DNA of 64,000 bases from NVTR01 sp965237505. GTDB taxonomy: Bacteria > Pseudomonadota > Alphaproteobacteria > Rhodobacterales > Rhodobacteraceae. The stretch lies in contig CBDEFR010000009.1 in the NCBI GenBank assembly GCA_965237505.1, forward strand, positions 1,798,001 through 1,862,000, read 5' to 3'. The position numbers and the translations under genes are program-made. The stretch's first letter is position 1. Each line of letters opens with the position of its first letter. The notes beneath the pieces are model-generated. The model made no database searches, was not told where the DNA came from, and worked only from the letters and a program-made list of their open reading frames with translations. Shown here one piece after another: positions 28,597 to 37,853 of the stretch.

Positions 28597-28812
28597 GGGC
28601 TGATGACCGCGATTGAGGCGCTATCGGATCGGGCGACCAAAGCCCCGCCCTCTGGCACCACGATGGCGAAGATTGCTGACCCGGCCTATGCGGCGGGCGT
28701 TTTGCTGCGGCTTTCCGATCCGAACATTATTCTGTCGCCACCGTTGGTGGTGACTGAAAGCGATATTGCAAACGTCTTGTCTGCGCTTGACGCAGGAATT
28801 GCGGCGGCCTGA
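28597..28812 (+). pseudogene. Class III aminotransferase C-terminal remnant
   Basis: About 70 residues resembling the last part of PLP-dependent class III aminotransferases (for example LSDPNIILSPPLVVTESDIANVLSALDAG). The lysine domain is absent. It abuts the aldehyde dehydrogenase tail head to head. Aminotransferase plus PuuC-like dehydrogenase pairs often degrade polyamines or omega-amino acids, so a catabolic pathway was probably lost here. Confidence 0.7.
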
Positions 28813-28891
28813 TTTCCGTTAATTGCTTTTGCAAAAACGGCGCGGGTCGTCTGATGCCAGACCTGTAACGCCGCGGTTCTACGGTTCGCGG

Positions 28892-29461
28892 TCAACTCAC
28901 GTATTTGATCGACGTTTCGACCGCGTGGAGGAAAGAACGCGCAGAGCTGCTGGCCGACAGCAGCAGGAACGTATTGTCAGCTTCGCGCATGACAATGGCG
29001 CCCAGATGCTCCATTGTGGTGCGCGCGAATGTTCCGGCGGGCAGCGTAGCGGGGTGCAAATCAATCGGGCAGATGCGTTCCAGCGCGGCCACTGCCAGCG
29101 GCCCTGACAGGCGCAGGATCACCCAATTGTCGGAATGCTCGGTGTAATATCCGGGCCCTCCCAATGCTTTGGTGACAATAGTCACCGCAAGCGGTCCGCT
29201 TGTGGGCATCAGCACCATGTAACTATCCGGGCCTGTGCACATCAGGCGCAGCAGGCCGTCTTTTGCAGCCACGCTATGGCCGGGAACCGGCAATTCGCAG
29301 CCCCAGGCGGTTTGCACAGCTTTTTGGAGCGCCGCGCGCCCCTTGAGTGGCTGCGCGATCGACACCAGCGCCTGGTCGGTAACCTCGACAAGCAATGTGC
29401 CGTCGAAATCGCGGCTATATCCGTCCAGAAACGGTTCAGCTTGCAAGGAAAACTCAGGCAC
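28892..29461 (-). CDS. mgdD: N-methylglutamate dehydrogenase subunit D (SoxG-like gamma)
   Basis: A 189-residue protein matching the gamma subunit of heterotetrameric sarcosine oxidase (TVEIAQPLKG-like and GPDSYMVLMP, LRLSGPLAVAALERICPIDL, TTMEHLGAIV). In the methylamine pathway this subunit belongs to the enzyme oxidising N-methylglutamate to glutamate plus formaldehyde. The start is a GTG at 29461 overlapping the mgdC stop, which gives the usual length; upstream in-frame codons lie inside mgdC. Last gene of the mgdABCD run. Confidence 0.8.
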   Translation of the reverse strand: MPEFSLQAEPFLDGYSRDFDGTLLVEVTDQALVSIAQPLKGRAALQKAVQTAWGCELPVPGHSVAAKDGLLRLMCTGPDSYMVLMPTSGPLAVTIVTKALGGPGYYTEHSDNWVILRLSGPLAVAALERICPIDLHPATLPAGTFARTTMEHLGAIVMREADNTFLLLSASSSARSFLHAVETSIKYVS

Positions 29462-32403
29462 GCAGGCGCTCCCCTTCTGGGTCGATGAAATGGGCGGAAA
29501 CGATTTCCACATCGACCTCGGATTTATGGATTGGGCTGACGGCGCGGACAATTTCGCCTTGGCGAACGTCGCCTTGTTTGATGAATCCAAGCCCGATCGA
29601 ATAGCCGAGCGAGGGCGAGTAAGCCACGGATGACATCCAGCCCTGATCGTTTGCCGTGGTCGCCGCATCGCCCTTGGTGATGAAATGGGCACCGGCGGTC
29701 AGCGGTTGGTCCGGGTTGACCGGTTTAAACCCCATCAGCTTGATCGCATCGTCGCGGTTAAGTTCCGGGGCGCTCGGACAGCGTGTTGCCGATGCAATCC
29801 TTTTTCTTGGACACCATCCGCGCCATGCCAAGGTTTAGCGCGGTGGTCTGGCCGTTCAGCTCGTTGCCCGCGGCGTGGCCCTTTTCGATGCGCATCACCC
29901 CCAGCGCCTCGGTGCCGTAGGGAGTTGCATCGAATTCCTCGCCACCCGTCATCAACCCGGTCATCATCGAATTGCCAAACCGCGCCGGCACCGCAATCTC
30001 AAATGCCAGCTCGCCGGAAAATGAGATGCGGAACAGGCGAGCCGACGTTCCGTCAAACACCGTGGTTTCGGCGCAGGCCATGAACGGAAAAGCCTGGTTG
30101 GAAATATCCAGATCGCTGGACACGACTTTTTGCATTAATTTGCGGGCGTTAGGCCCGGCGACCGCGTATTGCGCCCAACCATCGGTGATCGAAATCAAAT
30201 GCACATCAAGGTTCGGCCACAGGCACTGGCGGGCAAACTCAAGCCGCCGGAACACCAGCACTGCATTGGCGGTGGTGGTGGTCATCACAAAATGGTTTTC
30301 GCCCAGACGTGCCGCAGTGCCATCATCATAAGCAATGCCATCCTCGCGCAGCATCAAGCCGTACCGCACCTTGCCCACCGGCAGTTTAAGGAACGGATTT
30401 GTGTAGATCCGGTTCAAAAACTCAGCCGCATCGCGGCCCTGAATGTCGATCTTGCCCAGCGTGGTCACGTCGCAAATGCCGACCGAGGCGCGGGTCATCT
30501 GGATTTCGCGGTCAACGCTGTCGCGCCAGCCCGCCTCACCAGGACGGGCATACCATTGGGCGCGCAGCCAGTTGCCGACCTCGACAAAACTCGCCTCGTG
30601 TTCGGTGGCCCATTTGTGGCTGGGGGTCAGGCGATAGGGCCGAAAGTCTTTACCGCGTGACCGCCCCGCAAGCGCACCAATAGGCAACGGGGTGTAGGGC
30701 GGGCGAAAAATGGTGGTGCCGGTTTGAGGGATGGTTTTGCCGCTAATTTCGGCCATGATCGCCAGCGCCGGAATATTGGCGGTTTTGCCCTGATCTGTGG
30801 CCATGCCGAGCGTGGTGTAGCGTTTCAGATGCTCGACCGATTTGAAGCCTTCCTGATAGGCCTGTTTCACGTCCTTGACCGTGACATCGTTTTGTAAATC
30901 CAGCCAGGCGATCTTGCGGCTTTCGCCCACATGCCAGAACGCGGACACCGCACAGGCTTCGTCCTCAGCCTTTGGTGCAACTTGGCGCGACGCGGTGAAC
31001 CCCAGGTCCTTGACCTGCGCATTGGCAATGCTGCGCCCCTCTCCCAAGGCCGCCGCAAGCGTCATCGCGCCGCTAGCGGCCCCGGCAATCGCCATGCCAA
31101 CCGGCAGCTCCTTGCCCGGCACAAACGCGGCAATATCGCTCCGCCACACAGGGCGGCTGCGCTGGTGGCAGGTCAGGTGCACGTTCGGGCTCCAGCCGCC
31201 CGACACCGCCAGGCAATCGGCCGGGATCTTTTGGCCGTTGGACAGTGTAATAGACGCGATGCCCTGGCGGCCCGAAGTGTCAACGATGCGGCCACCCATC
31301 ACCATGCTTGCGCCGGGAATCGTTCTCGGGGCCGGGATGTCGCGCACATCAATCACCGCGCTGACCGTCAAACCCTTGGCGGCCAGATCGCTGGCGGTGC
31401 GCCAGCCGTCATCATTGTTGGTGAACACCGCCACCTGCTTGCCTGGCGCGACGCCGAAACGGTTCACGTAAGTGCGCACCGCCCCGGCCAGCATGATCCC
31501 GGGGCGGTCGTTGTTGCCGAACGCAATCGGGCGCTCGGTGGACCCTGCGGCAAGAATCGAGCGTTTGGAATAGATCCGCCACAGGATTTGGCGCGGTTTG
31601 CCATTGGCGTTGGCCAGCTGATCGGCGCAGCGTTCCAAAGCGCCGAAAATACCGTGGTCGTAGGCGCCGTAAACGGTTGTGCGGGTCATGATGCGGACAT
31701 TGTCCATCTCGCCAAGCTCGGCCAATGCCGCCGCCGCCCAGTCGCCGCCGGACATGCCGCCAACCTCCATGGTTTCACCATTCAACCGTCCGCCAAGCAC
31801 AAAATCCTCATCCGCCAGAATAACCCGGGCACCGCTGCGCCCGGCCGCCAGCGCCGCCGACAGGCCAGCAGGCCCGGCCCCGATCACCAGCACGTCGCAA
31901 TGCAGAAAGCCCTTGTCATAAACGTCAGGGTCTTCCTGCATCGACAGGCTGCCAAGCCCGGCCGACATGCGGATCATCGGCTCGTAGAGCTTTTCCCAGA
32001 ACGCTTTCGGCCACATGAAAGTCTTGTAATAAAACCCGGCCGCCAGAAACGGCGACAACAGGCCGGTCACCGCCATGAAATCAAATTCCAGCTGGCCGCG
32101 GTGGTTTTGGCTGGTGGCCTTCAGCCCGTCAAACAGCTCCGCCACCGTGGCGCGGGTATTGGGTTCCTGATGGGCACCGCTGCGAAGATGCACCAGGGCA
32201 CTGGGCTCTTCCGACCCGGCCGAAAAAATCCCGCGCGGACGGTGATACTTAAACCCCCGCGCCACCAGCCGCTGGCCGTTGGCCAACAGCGCCGAGGCCA
32301 ACGTGTCACCCGGATGGCCCTGCATTTTCTTGCCGTTGAAGGTAAAGTTCAGGGTTTGCGACCGGTCGATCAGCCCACCGTCGATGCGATTGCTCTGGTT
32401 CAT
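29454..32403 (-). pseudogene. mgdC: N-methylglutamate dehydrogenase subunit C (SoxA-like alpha), frameshifted near the end
   Basis: Alpha-subunit homologue of heterotetrameric sarcosine oxidase, about 982 residues if repaired. Order: N-terminal 2Fe-2S-like binding region, FAD/NAD domain with GAGPAGLSAALAAGRSG, then a GcvT-like tetrahydrofolate domain. The frame opening at 32403 stops at 29758 after 881 residues (…SERPGT). The remaining ~105 residues (PELNRDDAIKLMGFKPVNP... to EGERLRA) are in the next frame. One extra C in a run of four at about 29766-29769 explains the break. It may be a true inactivating mutation or a homopolymer sequencing error. The start overlaps mgdB (ATGA). Confidence 0.8.
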
Positions 32404-32687
32404 CGGTCGCGCCCCATCGCCCGCGCCACGTCGCGGGCCATTTCGACCGACGTAATCTCGTGGGTCAGCGTATTACGGGTCACCACCAGCCAGGACCGGT
32501 CGCCTTGCTCATGATACCAGAGCTCGCGCATTTCACCCGCAACGTTATCGCGTAAATACATGTATTCATGAAATTTATCGGCTGCGTCTTGGTCCTGCCA
32601 ATCGGGGCGGTTGATCATTTCTACGTCGCCGAGATAAACAAATTCCGCCGCATCACGAGGGCCGAGAAGCGGGTGATTGATGATCAT
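32400..32687 (-). CDS. mgdB: N-methylglutamate dehydrogenase subunit B (SoxD-like delta)
   Basis: A 95-residue zinc-containing delta subunit homologue: PLLGPRDAAEFVYLGD, an acidic middle (WQDQDAADKFHEYMYLRDN) and RELWYHEQGDRSWLVVTRNT. The Cys/His zinc ligands of SoxD are only partly visible. It is 15 bp after mgdA and overlaps mgdC, so it is coupled to both. Confidence 0.85.
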   Translation of the reverse strand: MIINHPLLGPRDAAEFVYLGDVEMINRPDWQDQDAADKFHEYMYLRDNVAGEMRELWYHEQGDRSWLVVTRNTLTHEITSVEMARDVARAMGRDR

Positions 32688-32702
32688 TGTTCTATCACCC
32701 CG

Positions 32703-33953
32703 TCAATGCAAGTTCGCCTGGGCGCCCTGGCCCTTTTCGTCGATCAGATGGCCGCGTTTGAACCTGTCCAGCCGCATTTCGGTGGCATTCGGGTGCGGCA
32801 CGTCGCGCGCCAGCAGATGCGCGTAGCAAAAACCGCTGGCCGGCGTCGCCTTGAAACCGCCGTAACACCAGCCGCCGTTGAAATAGAGACCGTCGATATG
32901 CGTCTTGTCGATAAACGGCGAGCCATCCATCGACATGTCGATCAGCCCGCCCCACATCCGCAATATCCGCGCCCGTCCGATCATCGGCATGATCGCCATG
33001 CCGCCCTCGCAGACATCCTCGACCACCGGCAGGTTGCCGCGTTGAGCGTAAGAATTGTAGCCGTCAAGATCGCCGCCAAACACCAGCCCGCCTTTGTCGG
33101 ACTGGCTGACGTAGAAATGTCCGGCACCGAAGGTTATGACGCCTGGGAGGGTGGGCTTCAAACCTTCGGTGACGAATGCCTGCAGAACGTGGGTCTCGAT
33201 CGGCAAGCGCATACCCGCCAGCGCCATCACCCGCCCCGACGATCCGGCGACGCAGACGGCGACTTTTTTTGCCCTTATCGCGCCGCGCGCCGTTTGCACG
33301 CCGGTGCAGATGCCGTCCTCGATGTCAAAACCGGTGACCTCGCAGTTCTGGATAATATCCACGCCACGGCTGTCGGCCCCGCGCGCAAAACCCCAGGCAA
33401 CGGCATCGTGGCGCACCGTGCCGCCCCGGCGTTGGAAAAGCCCGCCTTTGATCGGAAACCGCGCATTGTCAAAATCCAGAAATGGCAGTTCGCGGCGCAG
33501 ATCATCGGCGCTGGCCAGTTCGGCACCGGCACCCGACAGAATCATCGCATTGGCGCGGCGCACGAATGCGTCGCGCTGCGGATCAGAATGAAACAGGTTC
33601 AGGATCGAGCGCTGGCTGACCATCGCATTATAGTTGAAATCTTGCTCGAGGTTTTCCCACAGTTTCATCGACATTTCATAAAACGGCTGGTTGCCCGGCA
33701 GCATGTAGTTGGAGCGGATAATCGTGGTGTTGCGCCCGACATTGCCCGAGCCCAGCCAGCCCTTTTCAAGCACCGCAACATTGGTGACGCCAAATTCGCG
33801 CGCCAGATAGTACGCGGTGGCCAGCCCGTGCCCGCCAGCACCGACGATGATGATGTCATAGCCAGGTTTCGGATCGGGCTCGCGCCAGACTGGCTTCCAG
33901 CCTTTGTTGCCGGTCAGGCCCTCTTTGAGGATTTTGAAAGCAGAGTAACGCAT
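32703..33953 (-). CDS. mgdA: N-methylglutamate dehydrogenase subunit A (SoxB-like beta)
   Basis: A 416-residue flavoprotein of the sarcosine oxidase beta family (DAO fold). The dinucleotide-binding GAGGHGLATAYYL is at about residues 41-53 and the flavin-attachment region NTTIIRSNYMLPGN follows; C-terminal FNGGWCYGGFKATPASG. It oxidises the N-methyl group of N-methylglutamate in a complex with MgdBCD. The start is at 33953 (MRYSAFKILKEG), the family N-terminus; longer frames would overlap the divergent regulator's operator region. Alternatively it could be sarcosine oxidase soxB; the mgs genes nearby favour mgd. Confidence 0.82.
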   Translation of the reverse strand: MRYSAFKILKEGLTGNKGWKPVWREPDPKPGYDIIIVGAGGHGLATAYYLAREFGVTNVAVLEKGWLGSGNVGRNTTIIRSNYMLPGNQPFYEMSMKLWENLEQDFNYNAMVSQRSILNLFHSDPQRDAFVRRANAMILSGAGAELASADDLRRELPFLDFDNARFPIKGGLFQRRGGTVRHDAVAWGFARGADSRGVDIIQNCEVTGFDIEDGICTGVQTARGAIRAKKVAVCVAGSSGRVMALAGMRLPIETHVLQAFVTEGLKPTLPGVITFGAGHFYVSQSDKGGLVFGGDLDGYNSYAQRGNLPVVEDVCEGGMAIMPMIGRARILRMWGGLIDMSMDGSPFIDKTHIDGLYFNGGWCYGGFKATPASGFCYAHLLARDVPHPNATEMRLDRFKRGHLIDEKGQGAQANLH

Positions 33954-34008
33954 GCGGCAGCCCTTTGTTGACACCCGCAGCATGGGGGAACCACCTGATC
34001 TGGACATT

Positions 34009-34044
34009 CCTAAAAAGGACAATAGAGTGCCTAAAATGGACAAT
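34009..34044. promoter_or_regulatory. Two 15-bp direct repeats, 21 bp apart, in the mgdA/regulator intergenic region
   Basis: CCTAAAAAGGACAAT (34009-34023) and CCTAAAATGGACAAT (34030-34044) differ at one base and are offset by 21 bp, two helical turns. A third partial TGGACATTCC lies at 34001. This arrangement suits an AraC-type regulator and sits between mgdA and the divergent AraC/GlxA gene, whose start it overlaps. Autoregulation is an inference. Confidence 0.5.
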
Positions 34045-34995
34045 AATGGACCAACTCAAAAGGTCAGAAAAGTCGGCATCCTGCCGATTGCCGGTTTTGC
34101 CTTGATGTCGTACGCCTCGACCGTCGAACCGATTCGCGCCGCCAACCTGCTTGCTCGCCGCCGCCTTTACGACATTATCAACATAACCGGCGATGGCAGG
34201 CAGGTGCAAAGTTCCGGCGCCGCGGTTGTGAATGCGGAGGCAATGGTCGGTGACGTATTAAAGCTGGATTACCTGTTCGTGGTGGCAGGCGGCGATCCGG
34301 CGTCCTTCACAGATCGCCGGGTCCTGAACTGGATTGCCCGCATGGCCCGCACCGGCACCCAGCTTGGCGGTGTCTCGGGCGGCCCGGTCATTCTGGCCCG
34401 CGCCGGGTTGATGCACGGCAGGCGCATGACGGTGCATTGGGAACACGCGCCAGCACTGGCGGAAATATCGCCCAATCTGGCAATCGAGCGTACACTCTAT
34501 GTGATCGATCGGGATCGGGTGACCTGCGCCGGGGGCACGGCACCGATGGACCTGATGCATGCGCTGATTGCGCAGCATCATGGTGCGCCGTTCGCGCGGC
34601 TGGTGAGTGACTGGTTCCTGCACACCGAAATCCGGCCCTCTGGCGGGCCGCAACGCGGCGGGCTGGTGGCGCGGGTCGGCACGACAAATGCCGCCATTCT
34701 GGATGCGGTGGATGCGATGGAGAGCCATGTGGCCGACCCCCTGACGCTGCGCCAATTGGCGTTGATTGCCGGGGTATCGGCGCGTCATCTCAACCGGCTG
34801 TTCACCGAAAAACTGCGCCAGCCGACAATGAAATATTATCGAGAGCTGAGGTTGGACAAAGCGCAAAACCTGCTGCGCAATTCGCCGATGCCGATCACCG
34901 AAATCGCCCTGGCCTGCGGATTTGCGAATTCATCGCATTTCTCGCGCCTCTACAGCGCCAAATATCGCCTCCCGCCTTCGAAAATTCGCGCCTGA
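34036..34995 (+). CDS. GlxA family AraC-type transcriptional regulator
   Basis: A 319-residue regulator with an N-terminal DJ-1/PfpI-like (class I glutamine amidotransferase-like) sensing domain (about 10-180) and a C-terminal AraC double helix-turn-helix (DPLTLRQLALIAGVSARHLNRLF; ITEIALACGFANSSHFSRLY). Regulators of this type (GbdR, GlxA) control betaine, sarcosine and methylated-amine genes. It is divergent from mgdABCD, which is the likely target. The ATG at 34036 is chosen; a GTG at 34027 is also possible. The nucleophile position of the PfpI domain is VSGG, without Cys, as usual in this group. Confidence 0.85.
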   Translation: MDNNGPTQKVRKVGILPIAGFALMSYASTVEPIRAANLLARRRLYDIINITGDGRQVQSSGAAVVNAEAMVGDVLKLDYLFVVAGGDPASFTDRRVLNWIARMARTGTQLGGVSGGPVILARAGLMHGRRMTVHWEHAPALAEISPNLAIERTLYVIDRDRVTCAGGTAPMDLMHALIAQHHGAPFARLVSDWFLHTEIRPSGGPQRGGLVARVGTTNAAILDAVDAMESHVADPLTLRQLALIAGVSARHLNRLFTEKLRQPTMKYYRELRLDKAQNLLRNSPMPITEIALACGFANSSHFSRLYSAKYRLPPSKIRA

Positions 34996-35002
34996 CTCCA
35001 AC

Positions 35003-35692
35003 TCATGTCGCGGAGGCGCGGGTCAGCGACAGGCGCGCGGTTTCAAGATGATCTTTCATGTAGTTTGCGGCGCGCTCGGGCTCGCGGGTTCGAATGGCGT
35101 TCATGATTTGGCGGTGCTGCACATTATATTGCGAAATCATGCGTTCATCCAACGTCAGCTGCCGCATCCTGCGCCATTCATCCTGGCCGCGCACCGAGGT
35201 GATTTGACTGACGATCCAAATCAGCAACCGGTTGGCCGTGCAGTTGGCAAGAACGCGGTGAAAATCAGCATCCGCATCGGCAAAACGCACCGGATCTTGA
35301 ACGCTGGCGTCCATGTGTTCACAAAGCTCTTCCATCTTGTCAAAATCCTGGCGCCGCCCATGCAAAACCGCCAACCTGCACATGTGCGGCTCCAGCGCGA
35401 ATCGCGCGTCTATAAGTTCCAGCGGATTGGCCTGTCCGATCGGTGATTCGATGCGGTCAATCTCGTCGTGCACAATGTAGGTGCCGCTTCCGGGGCGGAT
35501 TTCGACGAATTTTTCATTGGCCAGCCGGGTCAGCGCATCGCGCACCGTGCCGCGGGCTACACCGTAGGTTTGCGCCAGTCGTCTTTCAGGCGGCAGTCTG
35601 TCGTGTAATTGCAGAGTCCCTTTGGAAATTTCTCTGCGCAACTTGGCGGCTATATCCGCTGCACCAAGCCTGTGCGGGACATCAGAATTCAA
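35003..35692 (-). CDS. GntR/FadR family (FCD domain) transcriptional regulator
   Basis: A 229-residue regulator with an N-terminal winged helix-turn-helix (LPPERRLAQTYGVARGTVRDALTRL) and a C-terminal FCD domain that binds a ligand with metal (DADADFHRVLANC, HRQIMNAIRTREPERA). It is divergent from the flavin oxidoreductase at 35871, probably its target, with a palindrome in the shared promoter region. Its 3' end meets the GlxA-type regulator tail to tail. Confidence 0.85.
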   Translation of the reverse strand: MNSDVPHRLGAADIAAKLRREISKGTLQLHDRLPPERRLAQTYGVARGTVRDALTRLANEKFVEIRPGSGTYIVHDEIDRIESPIGQANPLELIDARFALEPHMCRLAVLHGRRQDFDKMEELCEHMDASVQDPVRFADADADFHRVLANCTANRLLIWIVSQITSVRGQDEWRRMRQLTLDERMISQYNVQHRQIMNAIRTREPERAANYMKDHLETARLSLTRASAT

Positions 35693-35705
35693 GTTTCAAT
35701 CCTCA

Positions 35706-35722
35706 ATTATTGATCCAATAAT
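35706..35722. promoter_or_regulatory. Perfect inverted repeat, probable GntR operator
   Basis: ATTATTG-ATC-CAATAAT: perfect 7-bp arms with a 3-bp spacer, 14 bp upstream of the gntR start codon. A TATAAT hexamer reading toward the flavin oxidoreductase follows at 35737-35742. FCD-type regulators commonly bind such short palindromes in divergent promoters. Confidence 0.5.
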
Positions 35723-35870
35723 ATACCAAATAACCGTATAATCCAGACCTTTTTGCGAAACTGGTCCAAAAAGGTTGATTTCCGGCGCAAACTCGAAAAC
35801 TATTGATTTAGAGATTCTTCGAAGTAACCGCGCTCAAGTCTGCTGTCCCACACGAACTATGGAGTTATGA

Positions 35871-37214
35871 ATGGCCTTTCCGGAACATGCCCAATACGTG
35901 ATTATCGGCGCCGGTATTCATGGTCTGAGCACCGCGTATCATTTGGCAGTAAAGTTGCGCGAAACCGGTCGCGGTTCGGGCAAAGACATCCTGGTGCTTG
36001 ACAAAACCGCAGTCGCGGCCGGTGCCTCGGGAATTGCCTGCGGCGTCGTGCGCAACAACTACTTTCAGTCCGCGATGCGCGAGCTCATGGCGCATTCGGT
36101 CAGCGTGTGGGAGAGCGACCCGGAGGCCTATGCTTATCATGCGGTCGGCTATATTCAGATCAGTCCTGAATCGATGCATGAAGATGTTGCGTCCATCGCC
36201 AAGCAGCAGAAAGATCTTGGCTATGAGTCGGTCTTTATCGAGGGCGAAAAAGACTGCAACAAATACATGACGAACATGTTTTATGACTGGCAGGCCCAGG
36301 GAATCACATCGATCCTGCACGAAAAGCCCGGTGGTTACGCCAACAACACCGCGATGGTGCATGGCCTAGCCAATAAGGTGGAGTTGGAAGGTGTACGCAT
36401 CCTGACCGGTGTGACGGTCACCGGCTTCAAAAGCGCCAATGGCAGCAGCGCAATTGCCGTGGTGGAAACCGACAAGGGCGACATCAAGTGCGACTACGTT
36501 GTTGTTGGCGTCGGCCCCTGGGCCAAGTCAATCTGGGACATGCTGGCGTTGCCAAAGGCCGTCGAAATCAAAGGATCGGATGGCAACCTGCACAAAGATG
36601 TCCCCATGTGGGTCTACTGGTCGCTGCAGGAAGGCACGTTGGGGATAGACCCCGCCCTGCACCGGACCGATGATGATCTGTTTCCCCCGGTGATCCACGT
36701 CGACTCCGATGCGCCGCTCTATTCCGATGTCGACGGCTCGCTGATCACCGACCAGATGTGGGGCATCTACTACAAGCCGGATTACAATTTCGGCGGCATT
36801 CAGGGCGGGGCCGCGCCGTTCAAACTGACAACCGATCCGGACAAGTTTGCCGTTGACCCTTACGGTCCGGAATCCCCCGAGTTCATCGTCGGCGACGATT
36901 TCGCCCACATGTGGTGTTCAGCCCTGGCACACTGTCAGAAACGGTTCGAAGGGCAAGGTCCCAGATACAAAAACGAACCGTCCGGCGGCATTGGCGCCTT
37001 CACGCCGGACAGTTTTCCGGTGTTCGACGTGTTCCGCGAAAACTGCTATTTCATCGCCGATTCCAACCACGGCTACAAAATGCTCGGCGTTGGTAAATTG
37101 GTTGCTGATGAAATCCTCGACGGCAAAAGCGCCTTGCTCGAACCGTTCAGGTTCTCTCGGTACGCTGAAGGTAAGTTGCATCCGGTGTCAAATAGCCCGT
37201 TTCCCTGGAGTTGA
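35871..37214 (+). CDS. FAD-dependent oxidoreductase (DAO family)
   Basis: A 447-residue flavoprotein with the N-terminal dinucleotide-binding GAGIHGLSTAYHL (residues 13-25) and a DAO fold similar to the sarcosine oxidase beta subunit and related amine/amino-acid dehydrogenases. The C-terminal NHGYKMLGVGKLVADE is typical. It lies downstream of a GntR regulator and upstream of a glutamine-synthetase-like gene and mgsABC. The substrate is probably an N-methylated or secondary amine or amino acid, but it is not determined by the sequence. Confidence 0.8.
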   Translation: MAFPEHAQYVIIGAGIHGLSTAYHLAVKLRETGRGSGKDILVLDKTAVAAGASGIACGVVRNNYFQSAMRELMAHSVSVWESDPEAYAYHAVGYIQISPESMHEDVASIAKQQKDLGYESVFIEGEKDCNKYMTNMFYDWQAQGITSILHEKPGGYANNTAMVHGLANKVELEGVRILTGVTVTGFKSANGSSAIAVVETDKGDIKCDYVVVGVGPWAKSIWDMLALPKAVEIKGSDGNLHKDVPMWVYWSLQEGTLGIDPALHRTDDDLFPPVIHVDSDAPLYSDVDGSLITDQMWGIYYKPDYNFGGIQGGAAPFKLTTDPDKFAVDPYGPESPEFIVGDDFAHMWCSALAHCQKRFEGQGPRYKNEPSGGIGAFTPDSFPVFDVFRENCYFIADSNHGYKMLGVGKLVADEILDGKSALLEPFRFSRYAEGKLHPVSNSPFPWS

Positions 37215-37264
37215 ACGCTTGTTGGTGGCCGACAAGGAAACCAGGCAGGAAAAGGAAATCAAAG

Positions 37265-37567
37265 ATGAGTAAATACTGCAGAATAACGACGCTGGAATAT
37301 AAGGATCAGCAGGCGGCGGAAACCTTGAGCAAGGAATATGTTGATATCCTGATACCAAAATACCTCGAACTCGGCGCCATTGGATTGATGGCGGTCCGGG
37401 TGGGTGTGCGCAGCATCGCCTACGTGAGTCGTTATGAGAGCAAAGAACAGGCAGATGCTGCGTCGGCTTCGATTCGCTCGGAGGTGCTCAAAAGGTTTAG
37501 TCAGCATGTCGTTGCCCCGCCCATCACTGTAGAAGGCGAGGTCGTCGGTGAATCGATCGAGAACTAA
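37265..37567 (+). CDS. Small protein of unknown function (ferredoxin-like fold likely)
   Basis: 100 residues, no signal peptide or membrane segment. Secondary-structure pattern and motifs (RITTLEYKDQQAAETLSKEY; GVRSIAYVSRYESKEQADAA) look like an alpha/beta barrel of the antibiotic-biosynthesis-monooxygenase/dimeric type. The ATG at 37265 has a purine-rich upstream region. It sits 50 bp after the flavin oxidoreductase, so it may be its partner. I do not recognise the family. Confidence 0.65.
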   Translation: MSKYCRITTLEYKDQQAAETLSKEYVDILIPKYLELGAIGLMAVRVGVRSIAYVSRYESKEQADAASASIRSEVLKRFSQHVVAPPITVEGEVVGESIEN

Positions 37568-37699
37568 CATCAAACAAAACATGTAACGCCCAGTTACGAA
37601 CAGCAAAAGGTGATCGGATACGATCCCGAATTAATCGAAGAAGAAGGGGACCGAACCAAGGATATAACGCGCAGCGACCACAAGCCGGCAAACCAGGAG

Positions 37700-37795
37700 A
37701 TTGCCGGCGAAACCAGCACCTTGCTGATGCTGTTTCGGTTCTCGCGTTACGCCGAAGGCCGGTTGCGCGCAGTGTGCAGCAGCCGGTATTCTTGA
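37700..37795 (+). pseudogene. Remnant of a second flavin oxidoreductase C-terminus
   Basis: The tail of a short frame (37610-37795) reads STLLMLFRFSRYAEGRLRAV, clearly related to the last residues of the gene at 35871 (ALLEPFRFSRYAEGKLHPV). Nothing upstream resembles the rest of the enzyme. It looks like the leftover of a duplicated or recombined copy. Confidence 0.55.
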
Positions 37796-37853
37796 AACGG
37801 CGACAATATGAAAAGGGGCATTAGTCCCCGCAAAATGAATAGGGAGACCACAC

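Noticed and set aside
35762..35775. FadR-type TGGTCCAA box
   Set aside because: Only a half-site; the palindrome at 35706-35722 is the better operator candidate.
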